Source of the DNA: a virus
DNA: 41,755 nt
Direction: 5' to 3' (one strand)
Virus record (IMG/VR): IMGVR_UViG_3300022745_000071
Span: 1 to 41,755 of that record
The number at the start of each line of letters is the position of its first letter. Position 1 is the first letter of the stretch. The notes beneath the pieces are model-generated. The model was given only the letters and a program-made list of their open reading frames with translations, was not told the DNA's origin and made no database searches. The translations under genes and the position numbers were made by a program. Positions 29,815 through 38,548 of the stretch are shown one piece after another.

Positions 29815-30166
29815 TACTTTCTCTACTGATTTCTTTATCAAGCAACATGGTAGACCCCTTACCCTTCGTAAGAGAACTACTGGAACCTATGATGTTTCTA
29901 CAGGGACTGTAACCCAAGCCTATACAGACTATCAGGCTTACGGTTATTCATCTAAGACAGTGCCTTACGAATTGAGTGATAACTCAACTGTCCTGAATAG
30001 TAGAAACATCATCCTTACCAGTCATCAAATTGATGGTAGTAATCTTCCTATACCTAAAGTAACTGATCAAGTTATTGTAGACGGATATACTGTAGACGTT
30101 ACTGATGTTAATGTGGTAAAGTCTAATGAAACCGTGATTTATTACACCCTAAAGACTAAGGGGTGA
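29801..30166 (+). CDS. Head closure / stopper protein
   Basis: Start at ATG 29801 or 29804, within the end of the adaptor gene; the longer frame from 29735 is shadow. About 121 residues, beta-rich (GRPLTLRKRTTGTYDVSTG ... DVTDVNVVKSNETVIYYTL), as in SPP1 gp16-type stoppers. Assigned by position and secondary structure pattern. Confidence 0.7.
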   Translation: MMASNTFSTDFFIKQHGRPLTLRKRTTGTYDVSTGTVTQAYTDYQAYGYSSKTVPYELSDNSTVLNSRNIILTSHQIDGSNLPIPKVTDQVIVDGYTVDVTDVNVVKSNETVIYYTLKTKG

Positions 30167-30170
30167 TATT

Positions 30171-30626
30171 GTGGCTAAGTATACAAACATTGAGAAACTT
30201 CTTCAGAAAGTCAATAAAGACTTGGAAGATGTTAGAACAGAATTTTATAAGGGTCTAGCTACGAAACTCGTGGAAGCCTCTTATCATGCCACAGACACAG
30301 GGGCCTATATGGCTTCTCATAATATCGGTACAGATACCAAGAGGGCTGGGTATAAATCCAAAGAAGGTGATTTCAAGGCTAGGTTTGTAGACAAGGCTTC
30401 TGTGGCTGACCAAGCCCTGTCTAGGCTTCATGCGGAAGCAGAGGCAGTACCAGAGGGCGCAGAGAAGGTCTATATCTCTAACCGTTCTCCTCACGCCAAG
30501 GCTGTTGAAGAAGGGGGTCATAACTGGAAATACACTCAACCATTTTTCCCCTTCAAGATTATGCGTAGGGAAGCTGGCAGGATCATGGCTGATGTGGTGA
30601 AAGAAATCAAAGGTAGGTCACAATGA
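30171..30626 (+). CDS. HK97 gp10-like neck/tail-completion protein
   Basis: GTG start at 30171. 151 residues with an N-terminal helix (YTNIEKLLQKVNKDLEDVR), a TDTGAYMASHNIG segment and YISNRSPHAKAVEEGGHNW, the typical gp10 N-x-x-PYA-like patch. It overlaps the tail terminator gene by 4 nt. Confidence 0.8.
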   Translation: MAKYTNIEKLLQKVNKDLEDVRTEFYKGLATKLVEASYHATDTGAYMASHNIGTDTKRAGYKSKEGDFKARFVDKASVADQALSRLHAEAEAVPEGAEKVYISNRSPHAKAVEEGGHNWKYTQPFFPFKIMRREAGRIMADVVKEIKGRSQ

Positions 30627-31030
30627 CAATCATTAATGACATTCGTGCTTGCCTTGATAACCGTCTTGCTACCACCACGGGACTACCTGATATTGCCTTC
30701 CAGAATGTGCCCTACAACCAAGTAGCAGGAACGTCCTTCATACGGGCTGTATTAGCCCCTACAAGCACTAGGTTAGCTACTATGGGGGATACCCCCCAGC
30801 AACGCTATCAGGGCCTCTACAACCTGCTTATATGCACTCCTGAGGCTAAGGGGGCTGGGGTGGGGTATGACATTGCTGACACCCTTCTAGCTAGGTTCCC
30901 TGCCTCACAGGATTTGTCCTATAATGGACAGTATGTGACCATTGACTATTCTGAGGTTGGGGCAAGTTTCCTTGACTCTCCTTTCTACTGTACCCCAATC
31001 ACAATCGGCTGGTATACCTACCATAGCTAA
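30623..31030 (+). CDS. Tail terminator protein (DUF4128-like)
   Basis: 135 residues: MTIINDIRACLDNRLATTTG, RAVLAPTSTRLATMGDTPQQ, then YQGLYNLLICTPEAKGAG, and a C-terminal strand pair. This is the standard alpha/beta layout of siphovirus tail terminators that cap the tail tube. It sits between gp10-like and tail tube genes, as usual. Confidence 0.82.
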   Translation: MTIINDIRACLDNRLATTTGLPDIAFQNVPYNQVAGTSFIRAVLAPTSTRLATMGDTPQQRYQGLYNLLICTPEAKGAGVGYDIADTLLARFPASQDLSYNGQYVTIDYSEVGASFLDSPFYCTPITIGWYTYHS

Positions 31031-31045
31031 TAAAGGAATAAAAAA

Positions 31046-31969
31046 TTGGCATTTTCTCAAGGAAGTCGTGCTGGGCTGTCCCTTCAAGCGGAAACTACTT
31101 TTGGTACTGCACCTGCTACCCCTACTCTTTTGCAACTCCCCTATACCACTCACTCTCTTAACCTGACTAAAGACCGGGTTCAAGGTAACGACATTCTCCC
31201 TGACCGTATGCCCCGTGTAGACCGTCATGGTAACCGTAAGGTAGCAGGGGATATTGTGGTTGACCTTCGTAAGGCTGACTATGACGCACTTCTTGAAAGT
31301 GCCTTTATGTCTACCTTCTCTGCGAATGTCCTTAAGATTGGTACTACCCTTAAGTCTTTCCACATTGAAGATGCTGCTACGGACATTACTCAGTTCCGCC
31401 TCTTCAAGGGTATGTCGGTTGGTAGCCTTGCTGTCTCTATCAAACCTAATCAGATGGTCACTGGCACCTTCTCTATGGTAGGTAAGGACATGACTATCAG
31501 TGGCACTTCGTTTGATGCCACAAAGACTGTAGCCTCTGGGAATGCCCCTTTTGATGCTTACTCTGGCACCATGAAGATTGCTGATGCTGGTGGTTCTCTG
31601 GCTGCTGTAGCGACTATCACAGGCATTGACTTCTCTATTAACAACACCTTCAATCCCACTTTTGTGGTTGGGTCGTCTACGACTGCACAACTTGAGTATG
31701 GCACTGCTACTGTTGAAGGGACCATTACGGCATACTTTGAGGATGCCACCCTTATCAACCGTTTCATTAACGAGACTGAGACTGCCTTTGAAGTGTCTGT
31801 AGATGATCCTACGGGTGTTTCTGACTATACTTGGCTATTCCCCCGTGTCAAGGTCAATGGTGCAGATGTTCCGGTTGGTGGCCCTACCTCTCGTGTTATC
31901 ACGCTTCCTTTTGTGGCGCTCTATGACACTACTGAAGCCACGAACGTGAAATTAACCCGTTCCGTCTAA
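31046..31969 (+). CDS. Major tail tube protein
   Basis: 307 residues, TTG start at 31046 behind AAAGGAATAAAAAA. SRAGLSLQAETTFGTAPATP and the repeated beta pattern with GDIVVDLRKADYDALLESAF match tail tube proteins of the type with an added C-terminal domain (VTLPFVALYD end). It is followed by strong inverted repeats that could terminate or attenuate transcription, consistent with a need for many more copies than the downstream proteins. Confidence 0.88.
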   Translation: MAFSQGSRAGLSLQAETTFGTAPATPTLLQLPYTTHSLNLTKDRVQGNDILPDRMPRVDRHGNRKVAGDIVVDLRKADYDALLESAFMSTFSANVLKIGTTLKSFHIEDAATDITQFRLFKGMSVGSLAVSIKPNQMVTGTFSMVGKDMTISGTSFDATKTVASGNAPFDAYSGTMKIADAGGSLAAVATITGIDFSINNTFNPTFVVGSSTTAQLEYGTATVEGTITAYFEDATLINRFINETETAFEVSVDDPTGVSDYTWLFPRVKVNGADVPVGGPTSRVITLPFVALYDTTEATNVKLTRSV

Positions 31970-31975
31970 AGTAAT

Positions 31976-32062
31976 CCCCCTAACGGGGGTAGGGACGGGA
32001 ATGATTGTGTCGGGCAGGATTTCCCGTCCCGGACTTACTCTCCCGACACTTTGAATTTTATT
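31976..32062 (+). terminator. Compound terminator / pseudoknot-competent structure
   Basis: First, CCCCC-TAAC-GGGGG (31976-31989). Then two interleaved perfect inverted repeats: A GGGACGGGAA (31992-32001) with A' TTCCCGTCCC (32021-32030), and B GTGTCGGG (32007-32014) with B' CCCGACAC (32042-32049). B' is followed by a T-rich tract (TTTGAATTTTATTTTC). Arm order A-B-A'-B' allows a pseudoknot. Likely a late-operon terminator or attenuator after the tail tube gene. Confidence 0.7.
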
Positions 32063-32074
32063 TTCTTCAAACCC

Positions 32075-32103
32075 TTGACATATGGAAAAACAACACCATT
32101 TAT
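32075..32103 (+). promoter_or_regulatory. Rightward promoter P3
   Basis: TTGACA, 17-nt spacer, ATTTAT. The -10-like part is the first bases of the 56-bp repeated element. It would restart transcription after the terminator for the tail chaperone and downstream genes. Confidence 0.55.
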
Positions 32104-32151
32104 CTTTAGGGTTTGCCCCACCCTGAATATCCCCACTAAGGATGATCATTA
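32096..32151 (+). repeat. Copy 2 of the 56-bp intergenic element
   Basis: Identical to 8699-8754, same orientation. Here it lies in the leader of the tail chaperone gene, about 90 nt before the ATG. Confidence 0.9.
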
Positions 32152-32240
32152 TCCTACTAGATATTCATATCCCCTACAGACTATAAACCTAGATTATTGT
32201 TTATAGACTATATATCTTAACTCTTAAGGACATACCCGAC

Positions 32241-32642
32241 ATGGCCGATCTTTCTCAGCTTGTACCTACTTCTGACATTATCACTGTACTTCTCAAGCAT
32301 CCTGTAACGGATGAAATCCTTAAGAAGGATGATGGTACTGAAATGTCTATTACTGTTTATGCTACTCATACTAAAGAGTACAAAGCAGTTATCCATGAAC
32401 AGACTAATAAACGTATCCAGAAAGCACAGAAGAATAAAAAGATTGTTTTCTCTGCTGAAGATATTGAAATTGCATCTGTTGAAGTTCTTGCTAAGACCAC
32501 AAAAGAGTGGGATTTGCAATTCAACAAGAAGCCTATTAAGTTTTCTGTAGTAGAGGCTATTGACCTCTATCAGAAGTTTCCTTGGATTAAAGACCAAGTG
32601 ACAGAAGCCCAAGAGGATTATACCTCTTTTTTGAAAGCCTAA
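32241..32642 (+). CDS. Tail assembly chaperone, short form (gpG-like)
   Basis: 133 residues, acidic and lysine-rich (MADLSQLVPTSDIITVLLKHP ... TEMSITVYATHTKEYKAVI ... ), a typical first tail chaperone placed between tail tube and tape measure. It ends TSFLKA just after the slippery heptamer. It binds the tape measure protein before tube polymerisation in lambda-type assembly. Confidence 0.85.
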   Translation: MADLSQLVPTSDIITVLLKHPVTDEILKKDDGTEMSITVYATHTKEYKAVIHEQTNKRIQKAQKNKKIVFSAEDIEIASVEVLAKTTKEWDLQFNKKPIKFSVVEAIDLYQKFPWIKDQVTEAQEDYTSFLKA

Positions 32643-32989
32643 TCCTTGAACTAGAAGAATATGCAGAGTGGGATTTCAAACTAAGTTTACCAGATAAAGA
32701 TGGTATCTCAGAAAGAACTCACTTAGAGGAAGTAGAAAAGCAGACCGGACATACACCAATACCTCTTCAAGGTCCAACCTTTCCTGAGTTGTTGGGATAT
32801 GTCTGGTCTTTCTTTTTGGAACTGCATAGTTCTCGTGGTCAAGGGTATAGTGGACCTCTTCCACTAACATATCAAGAGATTGCCTCGTGGCAGTTCCTTA
32901 CAGGGAATAATCTCTCCCCTTGGGAGATAGATGTGCTTAAAAGACTAGACAAGATATATGTGAGGGTTATCAATAATGGACCTAATTGA
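32241..32989 (+). CDS. Tail assembly chaperone, -1 frameshift product (gpG-T-like)
   Basis: A -1 shift at TTTTTTG (32627-32633) continues the chaperone for 118 codons to the stop at 32987-32989, giving about 249 residues. The second frame has no good start of its own; it encodes FESLILELEEYAEWDFK ... LGYVWSFFLELHSSRGQGY ... ISPWEI-type sequence (here LSPWEIDVLKRLDKIY), typical of gpT-like C-terminal domains. It overlaps the tape measure start by 14 nt. This is the well-known siphovirus arrangement. Confidence 0.85.
32627..32633 (+). promoter_or_regulatory. -1 programmed frameshift site TTTTTTG
   Basis: Frame-0 codons TCT TTT TTG; slipping back one base re-pairs both tRNAs and enters the open -1 frame, which lacks stops until 32987. 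The heptamer fits the X XXY YYZ rule. Confidence 0.82.
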
Positions 32990-35393
32990 AATTGGATTGG
33001 GGATTGATTCCACACCTATCACGTCTGCAACTAAGAACTTGGATGGTCTTGGTGACGCTTGGGCTAGGGCAGTTTCAAAGATTGTTTCTGAAAATAAGCG
33101 TATGGAATCTGCCATAAAGGCGAGTGCTGAGGTTCAGGCTAAGGCAGAGGAAGCCGTCTCCCAGAGTGTAGAGACTAAAACACTTATAGCCATTGGTAAG
33201 AAGATTAAGTTAATGGAGGCTAGTAAAGACGCGGCCACCAGACAGGCTGCTGCTGAAATTAAAGCTATCCAAGATAAACAGAAAGCCGAGGATGCAGAAC
33301 TAGCAGATTGGTTTGCACAGCAAAGACGTAAGTTGTCTATGATGGCTGAGAGCGAGAAGATGGCTCAACGTCAAGCGGCAGAAGAAGCTAGGCTTGCAGG
33401 TTCAGTCAACACTTATAACCAAGTCCTTCAACAATCTCAGGATAGGTCCAGACGTTTTAGTCTAGTTACTCAACAAGCTGGCTACCAGATGGGTGACTTC
33501 ATTGTCCAAGTCCAATCCGGTACTAATGCTTTTGTGGCTTTTGGTCAACAGGCAACACAAATGGTTGGTTTCCTGCCTAACATGGCGGAAGAACTTGGGC
33601 TAGCATCTAGTGCCGCAGCAAAATGGATGCTTGGCCTATCTATTGCTATACCACTTATTACTGCTGTAGCTGCTGGTATAATGAGGACAAATAGCAGTTT
33701 TAATCTTGGAAAAGAAGTTACTGTCTCTTACTCTGATGTTATCAAAGGTCTTACCGAAGATATTAAGAAAAACCAAGAGGAATTTCTTAAGGCAAAATAT
33801 GGGACGGATAACCAGAATGTAGCAGATGCCCGCAAAAATATCCAAGACTTCGCTAAAGAACTTGATGATATTAACAAGAAGTTGGCTGGTGGTCAAGTAC
33901 AAAACTTTGGTACTGCTGTTGGAACTGGTCTAGCACAAGATACCTTGGCTCGTAGGAAAGTTGAACTAGAATCTATCTTGCAGCCGCTTCGTGACCAAGA
34001 AGAAGCCCAAAGGATGCTCAATGGTGGCTTGTCTGTTGCTGGTGGTCTGCAAAAGGCATGGTTGCTTAATCAACAAGAGAGTAAACGTACTCAAGAAGAA
34101 CTTAATGGTCTTATTGATAATGCTTCTAAAAAGGCTGTTTTTGATGCTCAAGTAGACTTAAATAACAAAGCACAAGAAATTGTCCTGCAACAAAATATAC
34201 TTCAATATGGTAAAGATTCTGTTCAAGTGGCAAATCAAAAAGCCAAGATGGCTGCTGACGCGGTTAGCCTTGCGCTTAGGGAGCAATTTGCTAAGGATGG
34301 TATTTCTAAAGCAGAACAGTCTATTATTGACCTTGCAAAACAACAAGCCTATCAATATGAAGTAAATGCCGGACTTATTGATAGGCAAACTCAAGGTGCG
34401 CAAAACCTCGCTTCTGCCATGAGGGACGTTTCCTCTGCTATGAAGGGCCTGCTTTCCTTTTCTGATGGGCTTGATAAGGCCCTTAATGAGGCAAATATTA
34501 AGGTTGACCTTCTTAAGAAGGGGGTCAAATCTTCTGTGGCAGGTACTGTCGCTAGTATGCAAGCCCAACTTGATCAGAAGATGGAGGCTGCTAATAAAGC
34601 AGGTATTAACCCCTCAATCTTGTCTGGAATGTTTGGTGGTGAACAAGCCAAGATAGATGCTTTGACTAAGAGCCTTTCTGAAGCAGAGAAACTTGCTGCT
34701 GCCCAAAGTAAGAGCGGTGGTGGCATGTCTGCTAGTACTGTCGAGAATAAACTTAAAGACCTGTACAAGTACCTTGACGCCACAAAACAAATAAACCAAT
34801 ACCTGATTGATGAAGAAGACATTGCTTTCAAGCAAAGGGAAGACCTCCTTAAATCCGCTCTTGATAAGAAGTTGATTACCCTTCAAGAGTATCAGACAAT
34901 GGAAGTTGACCTTACTCGCCGTCACCAAGAAGAGTTGGCTAAGATTGAGGCCACAAGACAAAACACTCAGCTTCAAGATACCGCTACTTTCTTTGGTGGT
35001 CTTGCTGCTGTGGCACAAGCGGGCGGTGACAAAATGACCCGTGTTGCTAGGGTCTTTAGTGCCGCGCAAGCCTTGACAAACTCCTACCTTGCTTTCACTC
35101 AGGTTCTTGCTGACCCTTCTTTGGTTGGTAGACCCTTTGCTAGGTTCGGTATGGCCGCTTCTGCCCTTGCATCTGGCCTTCAGGCTGTTGCTGCTATCCG
35201 TGGTGGGGGTGGTTCTATCGGTAGTGTTGGTTCCGCTGGGGCGGCTGGATTGGCTTCTGCTGCACCACAACAAGTAATGATCCAAGGACTTAAACCCACG
35301 GACATTTTCACTGGTGAACAACTATCTACTCTCTTTGACAACCTTTATAAAGAGAATAGAAATCGTGGTATGGTATTTATGGTGCAAAGATGA
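32976..35393 (+). CDS. Tape measure protein
   Basis: 805 residues. Long Ala/Lys/Glu/Gln-rich coiled coil in the first 190 residues, hydrophobic spans around 213-236 (KWMLGLSIAIPLITAVAAGIM), further coiled coils, and a Gly/Ser-rich C-terminus. It contains NAFVAFGQQATQMVGFLPNM, common in this family. Length predicts a tail of roughly 120 nm by the usual 0.15 nm per residue rule. It overlaps the chaperone -1 frame and the distal tail gene. Confidence 0.93.
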   Translation: MDLIEIGLGIDSTPITSATKNLDGLGDAWARAVSKIVSENKRMESAIKASAEVQAKAEEAVSQSVETKTLIAIGKKIKLMEASKDAATRQAAAEIKAIQDKQKAEDAELADWFAQQRRKLSMMAESEKMAQRQAAEEARLAGSVNTYNQVLQQSQDRSRRFSLVTQQAGYQMGDFIVQVQSGTNAFVAFGQQATQMVGFLPNMAEELGLASSAAAKWMLGLSIAIPLITAVAAGIMRTNSSFNLGKEVTVSYSDVIKGLTEDIKKNQEEFLKAKYGTDNQNVADARKNIQDFAKELDDINKKLAGGQVQNFGTAVGTGLAQDTLARRKVELESILQPLRDQEEAQRMLNGGLSVAGGLQKAWLLNQQESKRTQEELNGLIDNASKKAVFDAQVDLNNKAQEIVLQQNILQYGKDSVQVANQKAKMAADAVSLALREQFAKDGISKAEQSIIDLAKQQAYQYEVNAGLIDRQTQGAQNLASAMRDVSSAMKGLLSFSDGLDKALNEANIKVDLLKKGVKSSVAGTVASMQAQLDQKMEAANKAGINPSILSGMFGGEQAKIDALTKSLSEAEKLAAAQSKSGGGMSASTVENKLKDLYKYLDATKQINQYLIDEEDIAFKQREDLLKSALDKKLITLQEYQTMEVDLTRRHQEELAKIEATRQNTQLQDTATFFGGLAAVAQAGGDKMTRVARVFSAAQALTNSYLAFTQVLADPSLVGRPFARFGMAASALASGLQAVAAIRGGGGSIGSVGSAGAAGLASAAPQQVMIQGLKPTDIFTGEQLSTLFDNLYKENRNRGMVFMVQR

Positions 35394-36181
35394 TTTATAT
35401 CAATAATACCCCTACCTCTGATGATAGTCTGCCTATGGTCCTCTATAGCAATCTTTATGCTTCAGGGACCGTAACAGCCTCTACTTCTACTACTGACACT
35501 GTTGCTTCTAATGTTGCCACAGAAACAACTTATGACTATTGGCAAGCCACTACATTACCTGCTTGGGTAAAGGTTGATTGTGGTTCTGCACAGACTGTCA
35601 ACAGCGTAGCTATCGTAGCCCATAACATCGGTTCTAGTGGTGCCACAGCCCTCATACAGTGGTCTACAGACGACATATCTTGGACTACGGTAATGACGGT
35701 AGTACCCACTGATGATACCCCTATCCTGTGCCTCTTTACGGGCCTCTCCAAGAGGTATTGGAGGATCAGGATTACGGGTTCTACTGTTCCTTATATTGGT
35801 GTGGTGAGTGCAGGCCAGAGGCTTGTTCTTCCCGGTGGTGTCATGCCCCCTTACACACCTATCTGGCAAGCACAGACTGTAGACCTTCTTACTGCTAAAT
35901 CTCTTGGTGGTCAATTCTTGGGTAACAGGGTTCTTAGGCAAGGCGCAGAGACTTCTATTAGTCTGGTGTCCTTCTCAAGAACTTTTGCTGAATCAGACCT
36001 GCAAGCCTTCAAGTCTTGGTACAATGGTGGTCATGCCTTTATCTGGGCTGCTGGACCTTATGTCTTTGAAGATGATGTGGGTTATGTGTGGCGTAAATCT
36101 AGTTCTGAAATGCGACCAACTTTCACTGAAAATGGTAGTTGGGTTAAAGTGAATATGGAGGTTGAAGGATATGTCCAGTAA
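35390..36181 (+). CDS. Distal tail protein with discoidin-like domain
   Basis: 263 residues. N-terminal half YDYWQATTLPAWVKVDCGSAQTVNSVAIVAHN ... KRYWRIRITG is a clear F5/8-type-C (discoidin) jelly roll, usually sugar-binding. The C-terminal half (QTVDLLTAKSLGGQFLGNRVLRQG ... FKSWYNGGHAFIWAAGPY) fits a distal tail hub component. It lies directly after the tape measure, as expected. Confidence 0.8.
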   Translation: MIYINNTPTSDDSLPMVLYSNLYASGTVTASTSTTDTVASNVATETTYDYWQATTLPAWVKVDCGSAQTVNSVAIVAHNIGSSGATALIQWSTDDISWTTVMTVVPTDDTPILCLFTGLSKRYWRIRITGSTVPYIGVVSAGQRLVLPGGVMPPYTPIWQAQTVDLLTAKSLGGQFLGNRVLRQGAETSISLVSFSRTFAESDLQAFKSWYNGGHAFIWAAGPYVFEDDVGYVWRKSSSEMRPTFTENGSWVKVNMEVEGYVQ

Positions 36182-37979
36182 TAGAGAGCCTGTCCAGATC
36201 GTAGAAATTGATGTGGACTATTGTTCTCGTACTTACGGGACTGCCCCTTGTACTGCTATTCTTGGTACTACAGGTGTAAGGAAGTGTTTTAATACTTTCT
36301 TCACCTGCCAAGACAAGGCTAACTATAATGGGAACCTTCTTGATACTTCTACTGCCCTAAACTACAAGACGCTTCGTTTCTCTGGACCACGAGTAAACTT
36401 CCCTCTTGGGATTGGTACTTACTTTCCTGTCCTGACTGATGTGTCAGCTATTTCCTCTACAGTCAACATTGCTGGTTCTGATGAAAGCCTTAGTGCTTTT
36501 GGACGTAGGGCAACTGTATCTGTCACTATGGTGGACTTCATTACCAATGACAAATACTTTGATAAATACCAGACAGGTCGTGTAGACGGTACTGCACAGA
36601 CTGATGAAGGTGGTTATAACCCTAATGATAGGGGAACCTTCTTTACTAAATTCAAATCCCGTATCCCTTACTACGTAGGCCGTCCCCTTAGGGTTATTGA
36701 TGGTTATATTGAAGGTGGTTCACTAGTCAATACCCGTACTAGGAACTACATCATTACCAATATGACTGGACCTGACAGTAATGGTAAAGTTACCTTTGAG
36801 GCTAAAGATATTCTTAGTCTTGCAGACAACAATAAGTCTGTAGCACCTGCTGCTGCAAGGGGAAATCTTGTGGCAAATATCTCTGGTTCAGATACTTCCT
36901 TGACCCTTCAACCCTCTGGTATTGGTGACTTGGAATATGCTGCTAGTGGCTATGCAGTTATTGGTTCAGAGATTGTAACCTTCACTAGGTCTGCTGATGT
37001 AGTCACTCTTACTGCAAGGGGACTTAAAGGCACTGTAGCCACAAACCATTCTGCCCTAGATACATTCCAACAAGCCTTCAATGTTGAGGCTATGAGGATT
37101 GATGACCTTCTCTATGAGTTGCTAGTTACTTATGCCAAGATACCTGCAAGCTATATTGATACCGCTGCATGGGAAGATGAAATCACGACTTGGATGAGTA
37201 GTTTACTTCTTGATACTATTATTACCAAACCCATTGGTATTAATACCCTGATTGGTGAACTCGCTGTCCTTGGTATTTCTGTGTGGTGGGATGATGTAAA
37301 TCAGAAGATTGGCCTTAAGGCTAACAGGCCACTTTTCAATGATACTGCTTATTCCCTTACAGATAGGAATAACATCAAAGCTATTGAGCAACAAGACTTG
37401 GATCAGTATCGACTTACACAGATTCACTTCTACAGTGTGCAACAAGACCCCACAAAAGATGTATCCTCTAAAGACAACTATAACCGTCTTGTGGTGACAG
37501 TTGATACTCCCTCTGAGAGTAAACAAGCCTATGGTGATACTAAGGTAAGGGAAGTCTTTTGTAGGTGGGTTAATAATGGTGCTGATAGTGTAATTGGCAT
37601 CCTGTCCCGTAGACTACTTAACAGGTTCAACACTTCCCCCAAGACTTACAGTATTGTTCTAGATGCTAAGGATAGGTCTATTGCTCTTGCTGATGTGGTT
37701 AATGTCAATAGCAGGATCATTGCAGATGATACGGGCAACCCTATTTCTACTGACCTACAAGTCATCAAACTGGTAGAATCAAAGTTCGGCCACGAAGTAG
37801 AAGTTACCGCACAGATATACAACTATCTTGGTCGGTATGCAAGGGTCATGTCTAACTCTGCACATGATTATGGTTCTGCCACAGACCTAGAGAAATCTAA
37901 AGGTGGCTACATCACTGGGGGTACTTACACTTCACCCTCTGACTTCGCAGATGGTACTAGCCCCTATCAAATGATCTAA
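36171..37979 (+). CDS. Tail hub / tip protein with Cys-rich N-terminus, 602 aa
   Basis: Start at ATG 36171 behind GAAGGAT, overlapping the previous stop. The N-terminus has four cysteines (DYCSRTYGTAPCTAIL, then RKCFNTFFTCQDK), which could bind a metal or Fe-S cluster as reported for lambda gpL-type tail tip proteins. The rest is beta-rich, with YYVGRPLRVIDGYIEGG and a long middle domain, like siphovirus hub proteins. No lysozyme or peptidase motif is evident. Confidence 0.75.
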   Translation: MSSNREPVQIVEIDVDYCSRTYGTAPCTAILGTTGVRKCFNTFFTCQDKANYNGNLLDTSTALNYKTLRFSGPRVNFPLGIGTYFPVLTDVSAISSTVNIAGSDESLSAFGRRATVSVTMVDFITNDKYFDKYQTGRVDGTAQTDEGGYNPNDRGTFFTKFKSRIPYYVGRPLRVIDGYIEGGSLVNTRTRNYIITNMTGPDSNGKVTFEAKDILSLADNNKSVAPAAARGNLVANISGSDTSLTLQPSGIGDLEYAASGYAVIGSEIVTFTRSADVVTLTARGLKGTVATNHSALDTFQQAFNVEAMRIDDLLYELLVTYAKIPASYIDTAAWEDEITTWMSSLLLDTIITKPIGINTLIGELAVLGISVWWDDVNQKIGLKANRPLFNDTAYSLTDRNNIKAIEQQDLDQYRLTQIHFYSVQQDPTKDVSSKDNYNRLVVTVDTPSESKQAYGDTKVREVFCRWVNNGADSVIGILSRRLLNRFNTSPKTYSIVLDAKDRSIALADVVNVNSRIIADDTGNPISTDLQVIKLVESKFGHEVEVTAQIYNYLGRYARVMSNSAHDYGSATDLEKSKGGYITGGTYTSPSDFADGTSPYQMI

Positions 37980-37994
37980 AAGGAACCCGACACA

Positions 37995-38348
37995 ATGACT
38001 ACTTACACTGCTATCTCTGCCGGGGAAATAGACGCTGATAGCCCTATCACGGCTGACCTTATGTCTAAACTAAGGGATAACCCTATCGCTATCACAGAGG
38101 GTGCTTCTGGTGCCCCTAAGATTAGTGCTGCTGCCCTGAACCTCACTGCGAATACACTTACCGGAAGTGTTTCTGTAGGCTCACCTGTTACTTTGAGTTT
38201 GTCACGGTATTCTCTTTTTCCATCTTTCAGTGGTTCAAACCTAACTGCAACATGGGCAAATACGGGGACTTCAACAGTACCTAAACTTAGTATTACTAGT
38301 TCTTCGGGGACAAACACGTATACTATCTGGTGGAACTCAATCACATGA
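37995..38348 (+). CDS. Tail tip/fibre-type protein, 117 aa
   Basis: Starts MTTYTAISAGEIDADSPITA followed by LMSKLRDNPIAITEGASGAP, an N-terminal pattern common in small tail fibre-like proteins of phages; the remainder is a Thr/Ser-rich beta region. It overlaps the next gene by 4 nt. Confidence 0.75.
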   Translation: MTTYTAISAGEIDADSPITADLMSKLRDNPIAITEGASGAPKISAAALNLTANTLTGSVSVGSPVTLSLSRYSLFPSFSGSNLTATWANTGTSTVPKLSITSSSGTNTYTIWWNSIT

Positions 38349-38548
38349 TATACGGAAGAGCATATATTGTAAGCAACAGTGTTGTAGCACTACATACCTC
38401 TGATGAACCAATTAACATTGTTATCATTGAGCATTGTGATCTTTATGATTTGACCCTCTCGAATCAAACCTCTTACGATCAGATATCTTTGGTTAATGGT
38501 GTTGTGGTGGGGGAGACTGTGTTGACCTGTACTTCGGTGCCACAATGA
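38345..38548 (+). CDS. Hypothetical small tail-module protein, 67 aa
   Basis: Start at ATG 38345 (ATGA overlap), MIYGRAYIVSNSVVALHTS. Beta-rich, no recognised domain. It overlaps the endolysin gene by 4 nt. Confidence 0.65.
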   Translation: MIYGRAYIVSNSVVALHTSDEPINIVIIEHCDLYDLTLSNQTSYDQISLVNGVVVGETVLTCTSVPQ

